A stretch of DNA of 64,000 nucleotides from Halomonas nitroreducens (GCF_003966155.1 NZ_RXNS01000005.1:186001-250000), one strand, 5' to 3'. Counted from the stretch's first letter, positions 7,934 through 19,989 are shown. Translations and numbers: made by a program. The notes: generated from the sequence alone by a model not told the origin.

Positions 7934-8974
7934 ATGATATTGGTTACTGGTGGTGCTGGTTATATTGGTTCTCACGCGGTAGTGAGACTTCTTCAAGCAG
8001 GCTATGACGTTGTGGTTCTTGACAGTCTTGAAAATAGTTCCGTGGAGGCCTTGTCTCGTGTTGAATCTATCGCACGAAGGTCTCTACATTTTATTCAAGG
8101 GGATGTTCGGGATCAATCATGTCTACATGACTTGTTTGCCTCATGTGATATTGATTTTGTGATGCATTTTGCCGGTCTAAAGTCGGTGTCTGAGAGTTTG
8201 GTGAAGCCAATGATTTATTTTGACAATAATGTTGGTGGAACCTTGTCCTTGTGTCAGGCAATGGACAAAGCCGGAGTTCGAAAACTGATATTCAGCTCCT
8301 CTGCTACTGTATACGGTAACGTGCCTGCAATGGCCATTCATGAGGGGTTTCCTACTCGAGAACCAACCAATCCTTATGGTCGTTCCAAGTTGATGAATGA
8401 GGAAATTCTAAGGGATCTGGTGAGTGCCGATTCGCGATGGTCTATTGGCCTCTTGCGGTACTTCAACCCTGTGGGGGCTCACGAGAGTGGTGTGATTGGA
8501 GAAGATCCTAACGATATTCCCTGTAATTTGTTGCCTTATATTTCACAGGTTGCCATCGGTCGCATGAAAATGCTGTCAGTGTATGGCAACGATTATCCTA
8601 CTCCTGATGGCACAGGAGTGCGGGACTACATCCATGTGATGGATCTCGTTGATGGACACCTATGCGCAATGCAGACTGTTCAGTCGAGGACAGGGATCGG
8701 AGTATGGAATCTTGGCACTGGGCGAGGCTACTCCGTTCTGGAGATGGTTCGCGCCTTCGAAAGGGTCTCGGGGCGATCTGTGCCCTTCCAGATTGTTCCC
8801 CGTCGTCAAGGGGATGTTGCCGAGTGTTGGGCCGATCCTGTCAAGGCCGAGCAGGAACTCGGCTGGAAGGCAAGGCGCACTCTGGATGACATGATGGCGG
8901 ATACCTGGCGATGGCAATGCCAAAACCTAAACGGGTATAATAATGACGATCGCTTTTCTTCCTTTGGTGGATAA
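7934..8974 (+). CDS. galE: UDP-glucose 4-epimerase
   Basis: 346 residues, close to the usual ~338. GalE interconverts UDP-glucose and UDP-galactose (some members also the N-acetyl forms) and supplies galactose units for LPS or capsule. N-terminal NAD-binding TGGAGYIGSH, SSSATVYG, catalytic NPYGRSK (YxxxK) and RYFNPVGAH are all visible, as is GTGVRDYIHVMDL. ATG 7934 is used because GGAG lies 10 bases upstream and the protein then starts MILVTGG; an in-frame TTG at 7925 is less likely. The last ~10 residues are an atypical hydrophilic tail. About 280 bases with no visible gene separate it from the ligase-like gene, so the two may have separate promoters. Confidence 0.93.
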   Translation: MILVTGGAGYIGSHAVVRLLQAGYDVVVLDSLENSSVEALSRVESIARRSLHFIQGDVRDQSCLHDLFASCDIDFVMHFAGLKSVSESLVKPMIYFDNNVGGTLSLCQAMDKAGVRKLIFSSSATVYGNVPAMAIHEGFPTREPTNPYGRSKLMNEEILRDLVSADSRWSIGLLRYFNPVGAHESGVIGEDPNDIPCNLLPYISQVAIGRMKMLSVYGNDYPTPDGTGVRDYIHVMDLVDGHLCAMQTVQSRTGIGVWNLGTGRGYSVLEMVRAFERVSGRSVPFQIVPRRQGDVAECWADPVKAEQELGWKARRTLDDMMADTWRWQCQNLNGYNNDDRFSSFGG

Positions 8975-9258
8975 TACCAAGAGTACCTATCATGAGTACG
9001 ACAGCGTCCATCCTATCTTCGCTTTAGGTTGTCGGCGACTTGCAACGTAGATATCGTATGGTTCATATGATGCCAAGCGACATTTTTAACATATTCGTAG
9101 TGTCACCTCGCCCTCCGGGTCTGACCAAGAAGCACTTATAGGCGCATCAATTGCAGTTCATGATTTCTTGAGAGATCGGGAAGCATCAGTGATTGCAATT
9201 GCTGATTTTCAATCAGGTTGGTCATGAATATTCGAGACATTTACTGGATTCCGTCTTG

Positions 9259-10575
9259 ATGAATGGGCAGATAGTCATGCCAGGTGTAAAGGCCGTTCAG
9301 GCCAGTGCGATACTGATTATCTTCGCATTGCCTGCGCTCATGAACACGGCTTTATGGCTCCTTGCGGTGAGCTTGGCCATTCTTGGGCTTGTGATCATGG
9401 CGTTCAATCCTTTTCTTAGCGATGCGTGTGGTTCACCGCCGTTGCCCAAGGCTGGGCGAGTGTTGGTTCTGGGACTCGGCATCTATGCAATCACCCATCT
9501 GACGATGAACCTGTATCATGGGAATACTGTCGCGGAGTGGTCGCGGGTCGTGTTGCCTCTGCTTTGCCTGGCGGGCGCAATGGCACTGCATGTTCGACAG
9601 CCCAAGGCCTCGTGGATGTGGATTGGCTTGTCTATCGGCGCTCTGCCACTGGGTTTCCTGGCGATCGTAGAACGCCTGCTGGGTGTGGATCGCGCCGGGA
9701 ACCATGGTCCCCTGGATGCCATCCTCTTCGGTAACATCGGCTTGCTGGCAGGCCTGCTTTGCCTTGCCGGCCTGGGATGGGCTTGGGCCCGGCCTCGCCG
9801 TTGGCGATGGTGCGTGGCTCTGCTGACAGGAGCAGCTGGTGGTTTTATCGCTTCGGCACTGTCGGGAAGTCGTGGTGGCTGGATTGCCCTTCCATTCGCA
9901 CTTGTTATCTTTAATCTGGGACTAGTGCGTTGGCTACCAGCCTCTCGTCGGACTGTTTTCTGGTTTTCAGTGATGGGAGTACTGGTTGCCATCTATGCCT
10001 TTCCCCATACCGGTGTCCAAGATCGGATTGGTGTCACGCTCGGGGAGGTGACCCATTATCTTTCAGGTGAAGAAGTGGACACGGGGTCCGTCAGCTTGCG
10101 CCTCGATATGTGGAGTGGTGCCGCCCGATTGGTCAAGGAGAGTCCCGTTCTGGGGCACGGTGAGGCCGGCTATGATGAAGGCATGCGTCGGTTGATGGGG
10201 AAGATGGGGCTCGAGCCGGGCATTCTGCAATTTTATCATGCGCATAATGACCTTCTGGACGCCTGGGCGAAGGCTGGCCTCCCGGGTCTCCTGACGTTAC
10301 TGATGCTTTATGCTCTCCCCATTGTGCTCTTCCGCTCCGGCCTGGCAAACCCTGATCCTGCTAGCCGTTCGCTCGCGATGGCAGGTGTGCTGTTGTCGGT
10401 TTGTTTCATGAGTTTCGGAGTAACGTACAGTTTTTTTTATTTCCCGGTGGGAATCGCGGTCTATTGCAGTTGGCTGATGGTCATCTGGAACCTCCATCAA
10501 CAGGCCGCTGAGTCTCTTCCAGTAAACCAGTCCGAGCATGGGCGTCATGGTATGTCACGAAGACTGGGTTCATGA
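9259..10575 (+). CDS. O-antigen ligase family (WaaL/Wzy_C) membrane protein
   Basis: About 438 residues, highly hydrophobic with roughly ten to twelve predicted membrane segments. The Wzy_C domain is indicated by SALSGSRGGWIALP in the middle and the periplasmic-loop motif HAHNDLLDAWAKAGLPGLL, with the His conserved in WaaL ligases. Such proteins join polymerised O-antigen to lipid A-core, or act as Wzy polymerases or PglL-type ligases; sequence alone does not separate these. The start is uncertain: ATG 9259 and ATG 9277 are both in frame, neither has a strong Shine-Dalgarno sequence, and the frame is open from a TTG at 9193. It closes the polysaccharide island and converges on a backbone gene on the other strand with about 90 bases between. 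Confidence 0.85.
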   Translation: MNGQIVMPGVKAVQASAILIIFALPALMNTALWLLAVSLAILGLVIMAFNPFLSDACGSPPLPKAGRVLVLGLGIYAITHLTMNLYHGNTVAEWSRVVLPLLCLAGAMALHVRQPKASWMWIGLSIGALPLGFLAIVERLLGVDRAGNHGPLDAILFGNIGLLAGLLCLAGLGWAWARPRRWRWCVALLTGAAGGFIASALSGSRGGWIALPFALVIFNLGLVRWLPASRRTVFWFSVMGVLVAIYAFPHTGVQDRIGVTLGEVTHYLSGEEVDTGSVSLRLDMWSGAARLVKESPVLGHGEAGYDEGMRRLMGKMGLEPGILQFYHAHNDLLDAWAKAGLPGLLTLLMLYALPIVLFRSGLANPDPASRSLAMAGVLLSVCFMSFGVTYSFFYFPVGIAVYCSWLMVIWNLHQQAAESLPVNQSEHGRHGMSRRLGS

Positions 10576-10666
10576 CATCCTGACGATGTACCCTGGGTGT
10601 GCACCATGGCTGATACTTGCTTATCTAAGCGATGTGGCTTTGCCAAGCATGAGGTGTTTCAGGCAT

Positions 10667-11047
10667 TCACCCCTTATCCGTCGTATGGTCCTCAAGCGCC
10701 AGGCGAAGTGCATCCCTGAGAATCGGCAGATAAGAGGCATCGAGATCACGTACCGCCGAGAGCAGGGTCAGACGTCCCTGCCGGGCGTGACGCATCAGCA
10801 GGAGCAGGCATTCCGGGGCGTCTCGTAACTCTCCTCGATAGCGGGCGGCAAAGACAGCAGCGCTGATCTCCCCCTGATGGAACTGCCGGCGCAGGGCGGG
10901 GGAGGGCGAGGCGTCGCGATACCAGTCGGTCAGCGCCAGGGATTCCCGACGCTTGCCCCGTGGCCAGAGGCGGTCGACCAGGACCCGGGCACCATCGTCG
11001 GGCTCCGGTGCCTGGTAGATACGCTTGAGTGCGATATCGTGGTTCAC
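10667..11047 (-). CDS. DUF488 family protein (YeaO-like)
   Basis: 126 residues matching the DUF488 domain: RVLVDRLWPRGKRRE near residues 20-36, DWYRDASPSPALRRQF, and a C-terminal LTLLSAVRDLDASYLPILRDAL. Members are small soluble proteins of unknown biochemical role. The GTG start at 11047 overlaps the stop of the upstream peptidase gene in a GTGA quartet, so the two are translationally coupled and probably co-expressed. Confidence 0.88.
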   Translation of the reverse strand: MNHDIALKRIYQAPEPDDGARVLVDRLWPRGKRRESLALTDWYRDASPSPALRRQFHQGEISAAVFAARYRGELRDAPECLLLLMRHARQGRLTLLSAVRDLDASYLPILRDALRLALEDHTTDKG

Positions 11048-12015
11048 TCCTCGGCCTCCTGGTCGAGAGATGCGCGTTCCGCCCTGGCCCTCGCCTGCCA
11101 GGGGCCGGGAAGGGCGGCCGCGCGATCCAGGGCCTGGCGTGCCGTCTGCAGGTCCCCCTCGCGGCTCGCCAGCAGGCCCAGGTTGAGCCAGCCCGGGGCC
11201 AGCTCCGGGTCGGCAGTCGTGGCCGCACGATAGGCCGCCAGGGCCCCGGGACCATCGCCGGTGGCGTGCCGGGCATTGCCCAGGGCGAATTGCACCATCG
11301 CCGCATCGGGGTGACGCTCGGCCAGGGCCTGCCAGGCGGGCAGGGCCGCACGATTCCCCTGCGCCGATTCGAAGTCGGCGATCGCCCGGATGGCGGCATC
11401 GACGCCGACACTGGCCGGCAGCCTGCCCGGTGCCAGGGCCACAAAGGCCCAGCGGTCACTTCGGGCCCAGGTGGCATCGAAGCGGGCGACGTCGACGACG
11501 CGTTCGGGGGTCATGCCGCTGTGCAGGGTCAGGGACTCGTCCGGCAGGTCATAGCCGATGGCCACGGCATAGTGCCAGAGCGGCCAGGCGGGGAGCGCGA
11601 GGTTCTGCATCACCACCACCGGATTCCCGGCCGCCAGCTCCTCGAGAAGGGCGTCGTACTCACCCGGTATGCGGAACGGTACCATCCCCTGGCGACGTAC
11701 CGTGGCGAGCATCTCCGGTTGCACGCTGCCTTCCCGGCCGGGCAGGAAGACCTGGGGGATGAGGGCGTCGACGCTGGCGTCGCGGCCGCCGGCGTTGAGC
11801 ACCATGGCCAGGGACGCCGGCCCGCACTGGTAATCGCGCTGCCCATGGAAGGGCACGTCATCGAGTTTTACCCGGTCGGGCAATGCCTCGCGGGTGGCGG
11901 GTGACACTTGCGGGGCACTGGCGCACCCCGCCAGCAACAGCAGACAGGCCATGATCACAAGAACGCCCGCGATGCGGGCGTTCCTGCGTTGCGGTGGCCG
12001 GATGTGACCGGTCAT
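11044..12015 (-). CDS. PA2778-type lipoprotein with C39-like cysteine peptidase fold and TPR tail
   Basis: 323 residues. Residues 1-31 form a lipoprotein signal ending in the lipobox LLAGC (Cys31). A papain-like/C39-like peptidase region follows with QCGPASLAMVL (Cys64) and HYAVAIGY (His148). Residues ~205-315 hold tetratricopeptide-like helices (LPAWQALAERHPDAAMVQFALGNARHA and its successors). This matches the PA2778 family cysteine peptidase lipoproteins of Pseudomonas and relatives, whose substrate is not known to me. Its gene follows the PA2779-type gene by 16 bases, as in that conserved pair. Confidence 0.85.
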   Translation of the reverse strand: MTGHIRPPQRRNARIAGVLVIMACLLLLAGCASAPQVSPATREALPDRVKLDDVPFHGQRDYQCGPASLAMVLNAGGRDASVDALIPQVFLPGREGSVQPEMLATVRRQGMVPFRIPGEYDALLEELAAGNPVVVMQNLALPAWPLWHYAVAIGYDLPDESLTLHSGMTPERVVDVARFDATWARSDRWAFVALAPGRLPASVGVDAAIRAIADFESAQGNRAALPAWQALAERHPDAAMVQFALGNARHATGDGPGALAAYRAATTADPELAPGWLNLGLLASREGDLQTARQALDRAAALPGPWQARARAERASLDQEAEE

Positions 12016-12030
12016 TCGATGCCTCGGGAC

Positions 12031-12426
12031 TCAGCGGGTGAAGGGGAAGACATCGGTGAGGCCCAGGATATCGGTCACCAGCAGGATCACGAAGACGGCG
12101 AAGAGGGCGCCGACCACGCTGGCCCCGGCGGGCAGTTGATCGAGACGCTCGGCCATCTGGCGGGCCTCCTCGTCGGAGAGAGCGGCCACCCGGGCTTCCA
12201 CCTCGGTCGGCGAGACGCCCTGGGCGAGGAGCTGTTGCTGGACGTCGTCGCGGGCGAGAATCTCGCGGATCTTGGCTCGATCACTTTGCGTGGACGCGGC
12301 GTCGAGTACGGCCGTGGTGCCGACCAGGTCATTGCCGGCTGGTGCGGGAGCCGCGGCGACCGGCAGGCTGCCCAGGACCAGGGCGGCAATCAGGAGCGGG
12401 CTGAGGAGTCGGCTGAGTCGTTTCAT
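12031..12426 (-). CDS. PA2779-type small membrane protein
   Basis: 131 residues: a signal-like hydrophobic N-terminus (residues ~6-26), a charged helical middle rich in Asp, Arg and Gln (DRAKIREILARDDVQQQL), and a C-terminal membrane segment (GALFAVFVILLVTDILG). This layout, and position immediately before a PA2778-type peptidase, identify the PA2779 family. ATG 12426 is chosen because AAAGGA lies upstream at a good distance; the frame is open further upstream without an equally good start. Function unknown; it may act with the peptidase in the envelope. Confidence 0.82.
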   Translation of the reverse strand: MKRLSRLLSPLLIAALVLGSLPVAAAPAPAGNDLVGTTAVLDAASTQSDRAKIREILARDDVQQQLLAQGVSPTEVEARVAALSDEEARQMAERLDQLPAGASVVGALFAVFVILLVTDILGLTDVFPFTR

Positions 12427-12688
12427 GATGGCGTTCCTTTTTCTGTCATGGTTGGTCCGGCTCGTGTCCGCTCTGCATGGGCTTCCTTGTCCCATGACGG
12501 CGGCGATGCTTCGACAGTATAGAGGATAAGTCACTGACGTTTCACGGCTCTGCGTTGATTCCCCTGGGGTTGCACCGCTACACACTGAACCGCTAGGCCC
12601 CTGTGTCATTCGCCAATCGGGCATGAGCCGGATCATTCACCCTGCGCAGAGCGGCGACGGCTGGCCGGCCAGGGATAGCGAGCCAGGC

Positions 12689-13747
12689 TCAGCCGACCCG
12701 ATAGGAGGAAGGCAGCTCGGCCAGCGGCCCGCGACCGCCGGCCAGGGTCAGGGTCAGGTCGTGAAGGCCGTCCCAGAGGGGAATGGGGCTCGCGCCCTTG
12801 ATCGCCAGGTCCAGCCGCTGGGCGAACAGCAGCAGCTTGTGCAGGCGCTTCATGGGCAGGCGGTTGATGGCCTGCTGATAGGCGGGGCGCCGCTTGTCGA
12901 AGATCGGGGGCTTCTGGGCCTTGCAGGCATGCTCGAGGCTCTGGCCCTGATCCAGATGCTGGTGGAGCGACAGCAGCAGCCGCAGCTCGCGGGTCAGCGC
13001 CCAGAGCACGATGGGGGCCTCGACCCCCTCGCCCCGCAGGCCGGCCATGATGCGGGCGACGCGGACCCGCTCGCCCTTGAGACAGGCATCCATGAGGGTG
13101 AAGACGTCGAAGCGGGCGCTGTCCTCCACGCCGCCGGCGACCTGCTGGGGCGAGATGCGGGCACCGGGAGGGGACAGCAGGGCAAGTTTCTGCAGCTCCT
13201 GATCGGCGGCCAGCAGGTTGCCCTCGGTGCGCTCGCCGAGCAGGCGAGCGGCATCGAGATCCAGCGTCAGGCCATGGCGACCGGCCCGGTCGCGGAGCCA
13301 GTAATGCAGTCGCGAGGCGTCCACCGGCCATACCGGGACGAACAGCCCGGCCTTGTCCAGCGCCTTGAACCAGGCGCTCTTCTGCTCCCGGTAGTCGAGC
13401 TTGCCGGCGGCGATCAGCAGCACGTTGTCGCTTGACGCCATGCCCTCGGCATACTCGCGCAGTGCCTTGGCGCCCTCCTGGCCGGGCTTGCCGTTGCCCA
13501 GGCGCAACTCGATGAGCTTGCGCGAGGCGAACAGCGAGAGGCTCGCCGATGCCTCGGTAAGACGGCCCCAGGCGAAGTTGGCCTCCACATGGAGCACCTC
13601 GCGCTCCTCGATGCCCGCCGCCCGCGCGGCGCCCCGCACCGCATCGCAGGCTTCCATATGCTGCAGCGGCTCGTCGCCGGCGACGATCACCACCGGCGGG
13701 AGGGACTTGTCCAAGGCCGGTTCAAGCTTGTCGGGAAAGACCTTCAC
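12689..13747 (-). CDS. holA: DNA polymerase III subunit delta
   Basis: 352 residues. HolA is the clamp-loader subunit that opens the beta sliding clamp. Visible features are the N-terminal VKVFPDKLEPALDKSLPPV and VIVAGDEPLQHMEACDAVR, the middle LSLFASRKLIELRL, and the C-terminal all-helical collar domain ending near LPSSYRVG. GTG 13747 is chosen because AGGG lies 6 bases upstream and the protein then begins like other HolA; an ATG at 13789 would overlap lptE by more than 30 bases. It follows lptE by about 10 bases in the conserved leuS-lptE-holA operon. Confidence 0.95.
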   Translation of the reverse strand: MKVFPDKLEPALDKSLPPVVIVAGDEPLQHMEACDAVRGAARAAGIEEREVLHVEANFAWGRLTEASASLSLFASRKLIELRLGNGKPGQEGAKALREYAEGMASSDNVLLIAAGKLDYREQKSAWFKALDKAGLFVPVWPVDASRLHYWLRDRAGRHGLTLDLDAARLLGERTEGNLLAADQELQKLALLSPPGARISPQQVAGGVEDSARFDVFTLMDACLKGERVRVARIMAGLRGEGVEAPIVLWALTRELRLLLSLHQHLDQGQSLEHACKAQKPPIFDKRRPAYQQAINRLPMKRLHKLLLFAQRLDLAIKGASPIPLWDGLHDLTLTLAGGRGPLAELPSSYRVG

Positions 13748-13757
13748 GATACGCCCT

Positions 13758-14249
13758 TCATGCCTCGGCGAGTGGGCGCAGGCGGTCAAGCAGCTGGCGA
13801 ACGGCCTCGCGGCGCAGTCGCTCGCTGACCGCCTCGCGCTGCTCGTCGCCGGCCAGCAGGTTATCCTCGCTGACCTCGAAGCGCCCGCTGACTTCCAGGG
13901 TCTGCTGGTCGAGGCGATAGGCCCGATCGGCGCGTCGCTGGACCGAGAAGGGGACCCGCAGCGTCATCTCGTGTTCCTGGCTGCCCGAATCGAGCACGCT
14001 CAGGCTGCGCTCCTCGAATTCCTCGGCGCCGAGATTCAGCACCAGGGGGGCATCGTCACGGATCCGGGTGCCGGCAGCCTCGAGGCGATCCGTGGCCAGC
14101 CGACTGAAGTCGCTGTCGCGACCGGCGACGGCCAGTGCCTCGAGGCTCAGGGCAGGCTGGCCGTAGCCGCGCAGGTGGAAGCCACAGCCGGCCAGGGCCA
14201 CGGAGGCACCGACGGCGAGACTCAGGCGAAGCAGGGTACGGCGCTGCAT
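13758..14249 (-). CDS. lptE: LPS-assembly lipoprotein LptE
   Basis: 163 residues. LptE is the outer-membrane lipoprotein that plugs the LptD barrel and helps insert LPS. The signal peptide ends in the lipobox VALAGC (Cys22), followed by the family hallmark GFHLRGYGQ. The remainder (LSVLDSGSQEHEMTLRV, the DQQTLEVSGRF strand) is typical of the two-layer fold. It lies between leuS and holA, the classic order. An essential outer-membrane assembly gene. Confidence 0.94.
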   Translation of the reverse strand: MQRRTLLRLSLAVGASVALAGCGFHLRGYGQPALSLEALAVAGRDSDFSRLATDRLEAAGTRIRDDAPLVLNLGAEEFEERSLSVLDSGSQEHEMTLRVPFSVQRRADRAYRLDQQTLEVSGRFEVSEDNLLAGDEQREAVSERLRREAVRQLLDRLRPLAEA

Positions 14250-14268
14250 GGAAGCTCCTTTGCGGCCC

Positions 14269-16905
<2,637 letters not shown>

Positions 16906-17081
16906 TCAGCGGGCCTTGTCCGGCGTCAAGATTCGCCCCGTCGAGGCGGGGAACCCATTGATTCGCCGTCGGCATGTCGTCTAAATGGAAGAACCGTTGG
17001 GTCGCAAGGATACCCCAGCACGGCAGGCCCCGGCTATGGTGGCCTGGCCACCAGGCCCAGTGAGGACACGAGGAGACCAGC

Positions 17082-17603
17082 ATGAGCGAGCACAAGGAAC
17101 CGCAGCATCAGGACCATCGGTTGAAGGAAGCCTACGAGCGGGTGCTGTCCCGTCTCAAGGAAGGTGCCGGCGAGCTCAACCGGGAGAACCTGCAGAAGGA
17201 GCTCGACGAGGCCGTGGAATTCGAGGCGGAGGTGGAGGAATTTACCCGGGACGAGCTGTCGCTGCTGCGGGCCTGGGTCGAGCGGGACCTCAAGGAGATG
17301 CGTCGCTACCTGGGCGCTGGAGGCGAGGGCGTGGCCAGCTGGCTGGGCATCGACCTCTCGGTGCTGTCCCGCAAGGTGGTTGAGTCGCTGCTGTCCATCG
17401 CCGACCGCAGCCTGGTCGAGCGCGAGCGCCTCGAGGAGGATCTGGAGGCCTCACGCGCCGATTACACGGCCGGCGAGATGGCGGCGCCCGGCCGCATGGC
17501 CTGCACCCACTGTGATGCCATCGTCGAACTCGAGGGCGTGACCCGTATCGAGGCCTGTCACCAGTGCGGCCACCGCTACTTCGTGCGTGCGCCGCTGGAT
17601 TGA
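17082..17603 (+). CDS. Zinc-ribbon protein, DUF1451 (YbeL-like)
   Basis: 173 residues: a highly charged, probably coiled-coil N-terminal two thirds (RLKEAYERVLSRLKEG, ENLQKELDEAVEFEAEVEEF), then a C-terminal zinc ribbon with CTHC and, about 20 residues later, CHQC. This is the DUF1451 layout; the E. coli relative YbeL also sits beside leuS, so the neighbourhood is conserved. Function unknown to me. Confidence 0.85.
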   Translation: MSEHKEPQHQDHRLKEAYERVLSRLKEGAGELNRENLQKELDEAVEFEAEVEEFTRDELSLLRAWVERDLKEMRRYLGAGGEGVASWLGIDLSVLSRKVVESLLSIADRSLVERERLEEDLEASRADYTAGEMAAPGRMACTHCDAIVELEGVTRIEACHQCGHRYFVRAPLD

Positions 17604-17609
17604 GCCCCG

Positions 17610-17631
17610 CGCCCCCTGTGCGCAGGGGGCG
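17610..17631. terminator. Hairpin between two convergent genes
   Basis: A perfect 9-base stem (CGCCCCCTG ... CAGGGGGCG) with a TGCG loop, just after the stop of the zinc-ribbon gene and just before the stop of the convergent membrane-protein gene. There is no clear T-tract on either side, so it may terminate only weakly. Confidence 0.55.
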
Positions 17632-17645
17632 ATGTCTCCGATGTT

Positions 17646-18983
17646 CTACGTCCTGGCCAGCCAGGCGATCATGGCCACCACCAGAACGGCCATTACCAGC
17701 GCGTAGCGCAGGTTCTCGCGCATCATAAGAGTGCCGCTGACGCCGTAGCGTCCCTGCAGCGAGAGATTGATTCCCGACAGCGGGCCGACACTGGTGCCCA
17801 CCGCCCAGGCCGCCAGCGCCGTGAAGGCGAACAGCGTCTGCTGACCATCCGCCAGGTCGAGCACCGAGGCGAGCACCGAGACCCCGATGATCGGATGCAG
17901 CCCGGCCACGGCGCTGACCACGATGGCCAGGAAACTGAACATGGCCTCGCTGATGCCGTATGTCTCGAACAGTGTCCAGCCACCGTCGGTGGCGGCATTT
18001 GCCAGTGTCGAGAGTCCCTTGGTCAGTAGGCCCGCGCACAGGAACAGCGAGATCTCCCCGCGCATGGCCGGCAGCCGCGTCAGGGCATGGCGATGCAGCC
18101 GCCCCAGGGTCCAGCGTGGCCCCTTGGTCAAGTTGGTGACCAGGGCCGAGGCCGGCATCAGGAAGGTGATGATGCTGACGATGGACAGCTCTGGCGTCAG
18201 GCCGAAGTGGAAGCCCATCACCAGCGCCGCCATGACGACCGGTAGCAGCAGGCTGCGCGGCGACATCGAGAAGCCGGCGGTGTCGCTGAGGTCGAAGCGG
18301 CGCGGCAGCTCCAGCATCGTCACCAGGCCCGCGCACAGCGCCAGGGGGAGGCCGTGGGCCAGCACGGTGGCGTAGTCCATTGCCGGGGCCAGGGTCATGA
18401 CAATGCCCATGGAGGCGAAGAAGGGCGACCACAGCGCCGCGCTGGAGAGCCCGCGGTTGAGAGCCAGCAGCTGTGGAAGGGTGAGCGGGGCGTGTCGGGC
18501 CAGGCGGTCGCCGACCATGAACACCGTCGACAGGTTGAGGATGGTGCCGAGCAGGTGTACACCCAGCCAGGTGCCGGCGAGTCCCCGGCGACCGGTCACC
18601 GGATGCCCGGGCGGGCGCGGCCTGCCCCGCAGATTGCCGATCAGGCCGATGAAGCTCACCCCCACCAGCATGGCCACCACCTGGGTGTTGCCGTCCAGCA
18701 CACCGGACCAGTCGACCCGGGCGCCGTAGCCGACCGTCGCGACCAGCAGCAGCCCCGCGCCCATGCCCGCCAGCATGCCCGCCTGGCGGCGGTTGCGCCG
18801 CGGCAGGTCGGGCCACAGCAGAGCAGTGCCCAGCCACAGGGCGGGACCGGTCAGGGCCTCGACGGCAGGCCACCAGGCCAGGCTTGCGATCCGCGACAGC
18901 AGGCCGGCGAGAATCGCCAGACCGGCCAGGGCGTGGCGGGGGGCGACCTCGGGCGAGGCCGCATCGGCGGTCTGGGCGGGCAT
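17646..18983 (-). CDS. Multi-pass membrane protein, possibly an anion-permease-like transporter
   Basis: 445 residues with about ten to eleven hydrophobic segments and short loops. It has some resemblance in layout to ion-transporter superfamily proteins: two halves, each with a small-residue break such as VGVSFIGLIGNLRGR or SVLASVLDLADGQQ, and a conserved-looking GTSVGPLSGINLSLQGRYG near the C-terminus. I do not recognise a specific family or substrate. Monocistronic, convergent with the zinc-ribbon gene; about 110 bases separate its start from the end of the LysR gene upstream. Confidence 0.75.
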   Translation of the reverse strand: MPAQTADAASPEVAPRHALAGLAILAGLLSRIASLAWWPAVEALTGPALWLGTALLWPDLPRRNRRQAGMLAGMGAGLLLVATVGYGARVDWSGVLDGNTQVVAMLVGVSFIGLIGNLRGRPRPPGHPVTGRRGLAGTWLGVHLLGTILNLSTVFMVGDRLARHAPLTLPQLLALNRGLSSAALWSPFFASMGIVMTLAPAMDYATVLAHGLPLALCAGLVTMLELPRRFDLSDTAGFSMSPRSLLLPVVMAALVMGFHFGLTPELSIVSIITFLMPASALVTNLTKGPRWTLGRLHRHALTRLPAMRGEISLFLCAGLLTKGLSTLANAATDGGWTLFETYGISEAMFSFLAIVVSAVAGLHPIIGVSVLASVLDLADGQQTLFAFTALAAWAVGTSVGPLSGINLSLQGRYGVSGTLMMRENLRYALVMAVLVVAMIAWLART

Positions 18984-19092
18984 GGCGACGTTTCCTGGTT
19001 GACGGGCGACTGTGAAAGGAAAGCGGCAAGAAGAATAGCATCCTAAGCAAGGCGCCGGGTCGCCTCAAAGAGACGGCGGGACTTGTGCTGAG

Positions 19093-19989
19093 TCACCCCG
19101 ACCACTGCCGCGCCTCTTCCTCCCGGGCCCCGTCGAGCAGGGCCAGCATGGCCCGGGCGGCATTGGACAGGGTGCGGCTGCGATGCACCAGGTAGCCCAG
19201 GGGACGATGGATCGGCGGGTGGTCGACCTCGAGGACGGCCAGCTCGCCGGCCACCAGCCGCTCGGGCAGCAGGCTCCAGCCCAGGCCGATGGCGGTCATC
19301 ATCTTCAGGGTCTCCAGGTAGTTGGTGGACAGCGCCACCGGAAGCGTGAGGCCGGCGGTGGCGAAGCGCCCCTCGATCAGGCCGCGGGTGAAGGTCAGCG
19401 GACCGGGCAGCACGGCGTCGTAGGCGCACAGCTCGTGCAGTCCCAGCCGGCCACGCCCGGCCAGGGGGTGGTCGGACGCGCAGACGAAGCACAGCCGGTC
19501 GATCCACACCGGCACCACCTCGAGCTGGGCATCCGGGTGCGGGGCCAGGGTCACCACGGCGATCTCCAGCTCGCCGTCGAGCACGCCCTGATAGGCCTGC
19601 TCGGAATCCAGGAAGTGCAGGTCCAGGCGCACCTCCGGGTGCCGGCCGGTGTAAGCCTTGAGCAGCGGCGGCAGACGGTGCAGACCGATATGGTGGCTGG
19701 TGGCGAGCGTCAGGCTGCCGGCGATGCGGCCTTCCAGGTTGCCCAGGGCCCGGCGGCTGTCGTCCACCATCACCAGGATCTGGCGCGCCCGGGGCAGCAG
19801 CAGCCGGCCAGCCTCGGTGAGCGCCACCCGGCGGCCGATGCGGTCGAACAGCCGGGCGTCGATCTGGCCTTCCAGCACGGCGATGCGCTTGCTGACCGCG
19901 GGTTGGGTCAGGTGAAGCTGCTCCGCGGCCCGCGAGAAGCTACCGGTGTCGGCCACGGCCAGGAAGGCCTGGAGGCTCTGGGTGTCCAT
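19093..19989 (-). CDS. LysR-family transcriptional regulator, divergent from leuCDB
   Basis: 298 residues. N-terminal winged helix-turn-helix of the LTTR type: LQAFLAVADTGSFSRAAEQLHLTQPAVSKRIAVLE. The effector-binding domain spans ~90-290, including the GLGWSLLPERLV segment. A LysR gene transcribed away from leuC is the usual arrangement in Pseudomonas relatives, and such regulators commonly control the adjacent operon, here leucine synthesis. The shared intergenic region contains a palindrome fitting the T-N11-A LTTR half-site rule, annotated separately. The effector cannot be read from sequence; 2-isopropylmalate is the plausible one by analogy with LeuO/LeuR-type systems. Confidence 0.9.
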   Translation of the reverse strand: MDTQSLQAFLAVADTGSFSRAAEQLHLTQPAVSKRIAVLEGQIDARLFDRIGRRVALTEAGRLLLPRARQILVMVDDSRRALGNLEGRIAGSLTLATSHHIGLHRLPPLLKAYTGRHPEVRLDLHFLDSEQAYQGVLDGELEIAVVTLAPHPDAQLEVVPVWIDRLCFVCASDHPLAGRGRLGLHELCAYDAVLPGPLTFTRGLIEGRFATAGLTLPVALSTNYLETLKMMTAIGLGWSLLPERLVAGELAVLEVDHPPIHRPLGYLVHRSRTLSNAARAMLALLDGAREEEARQWSG

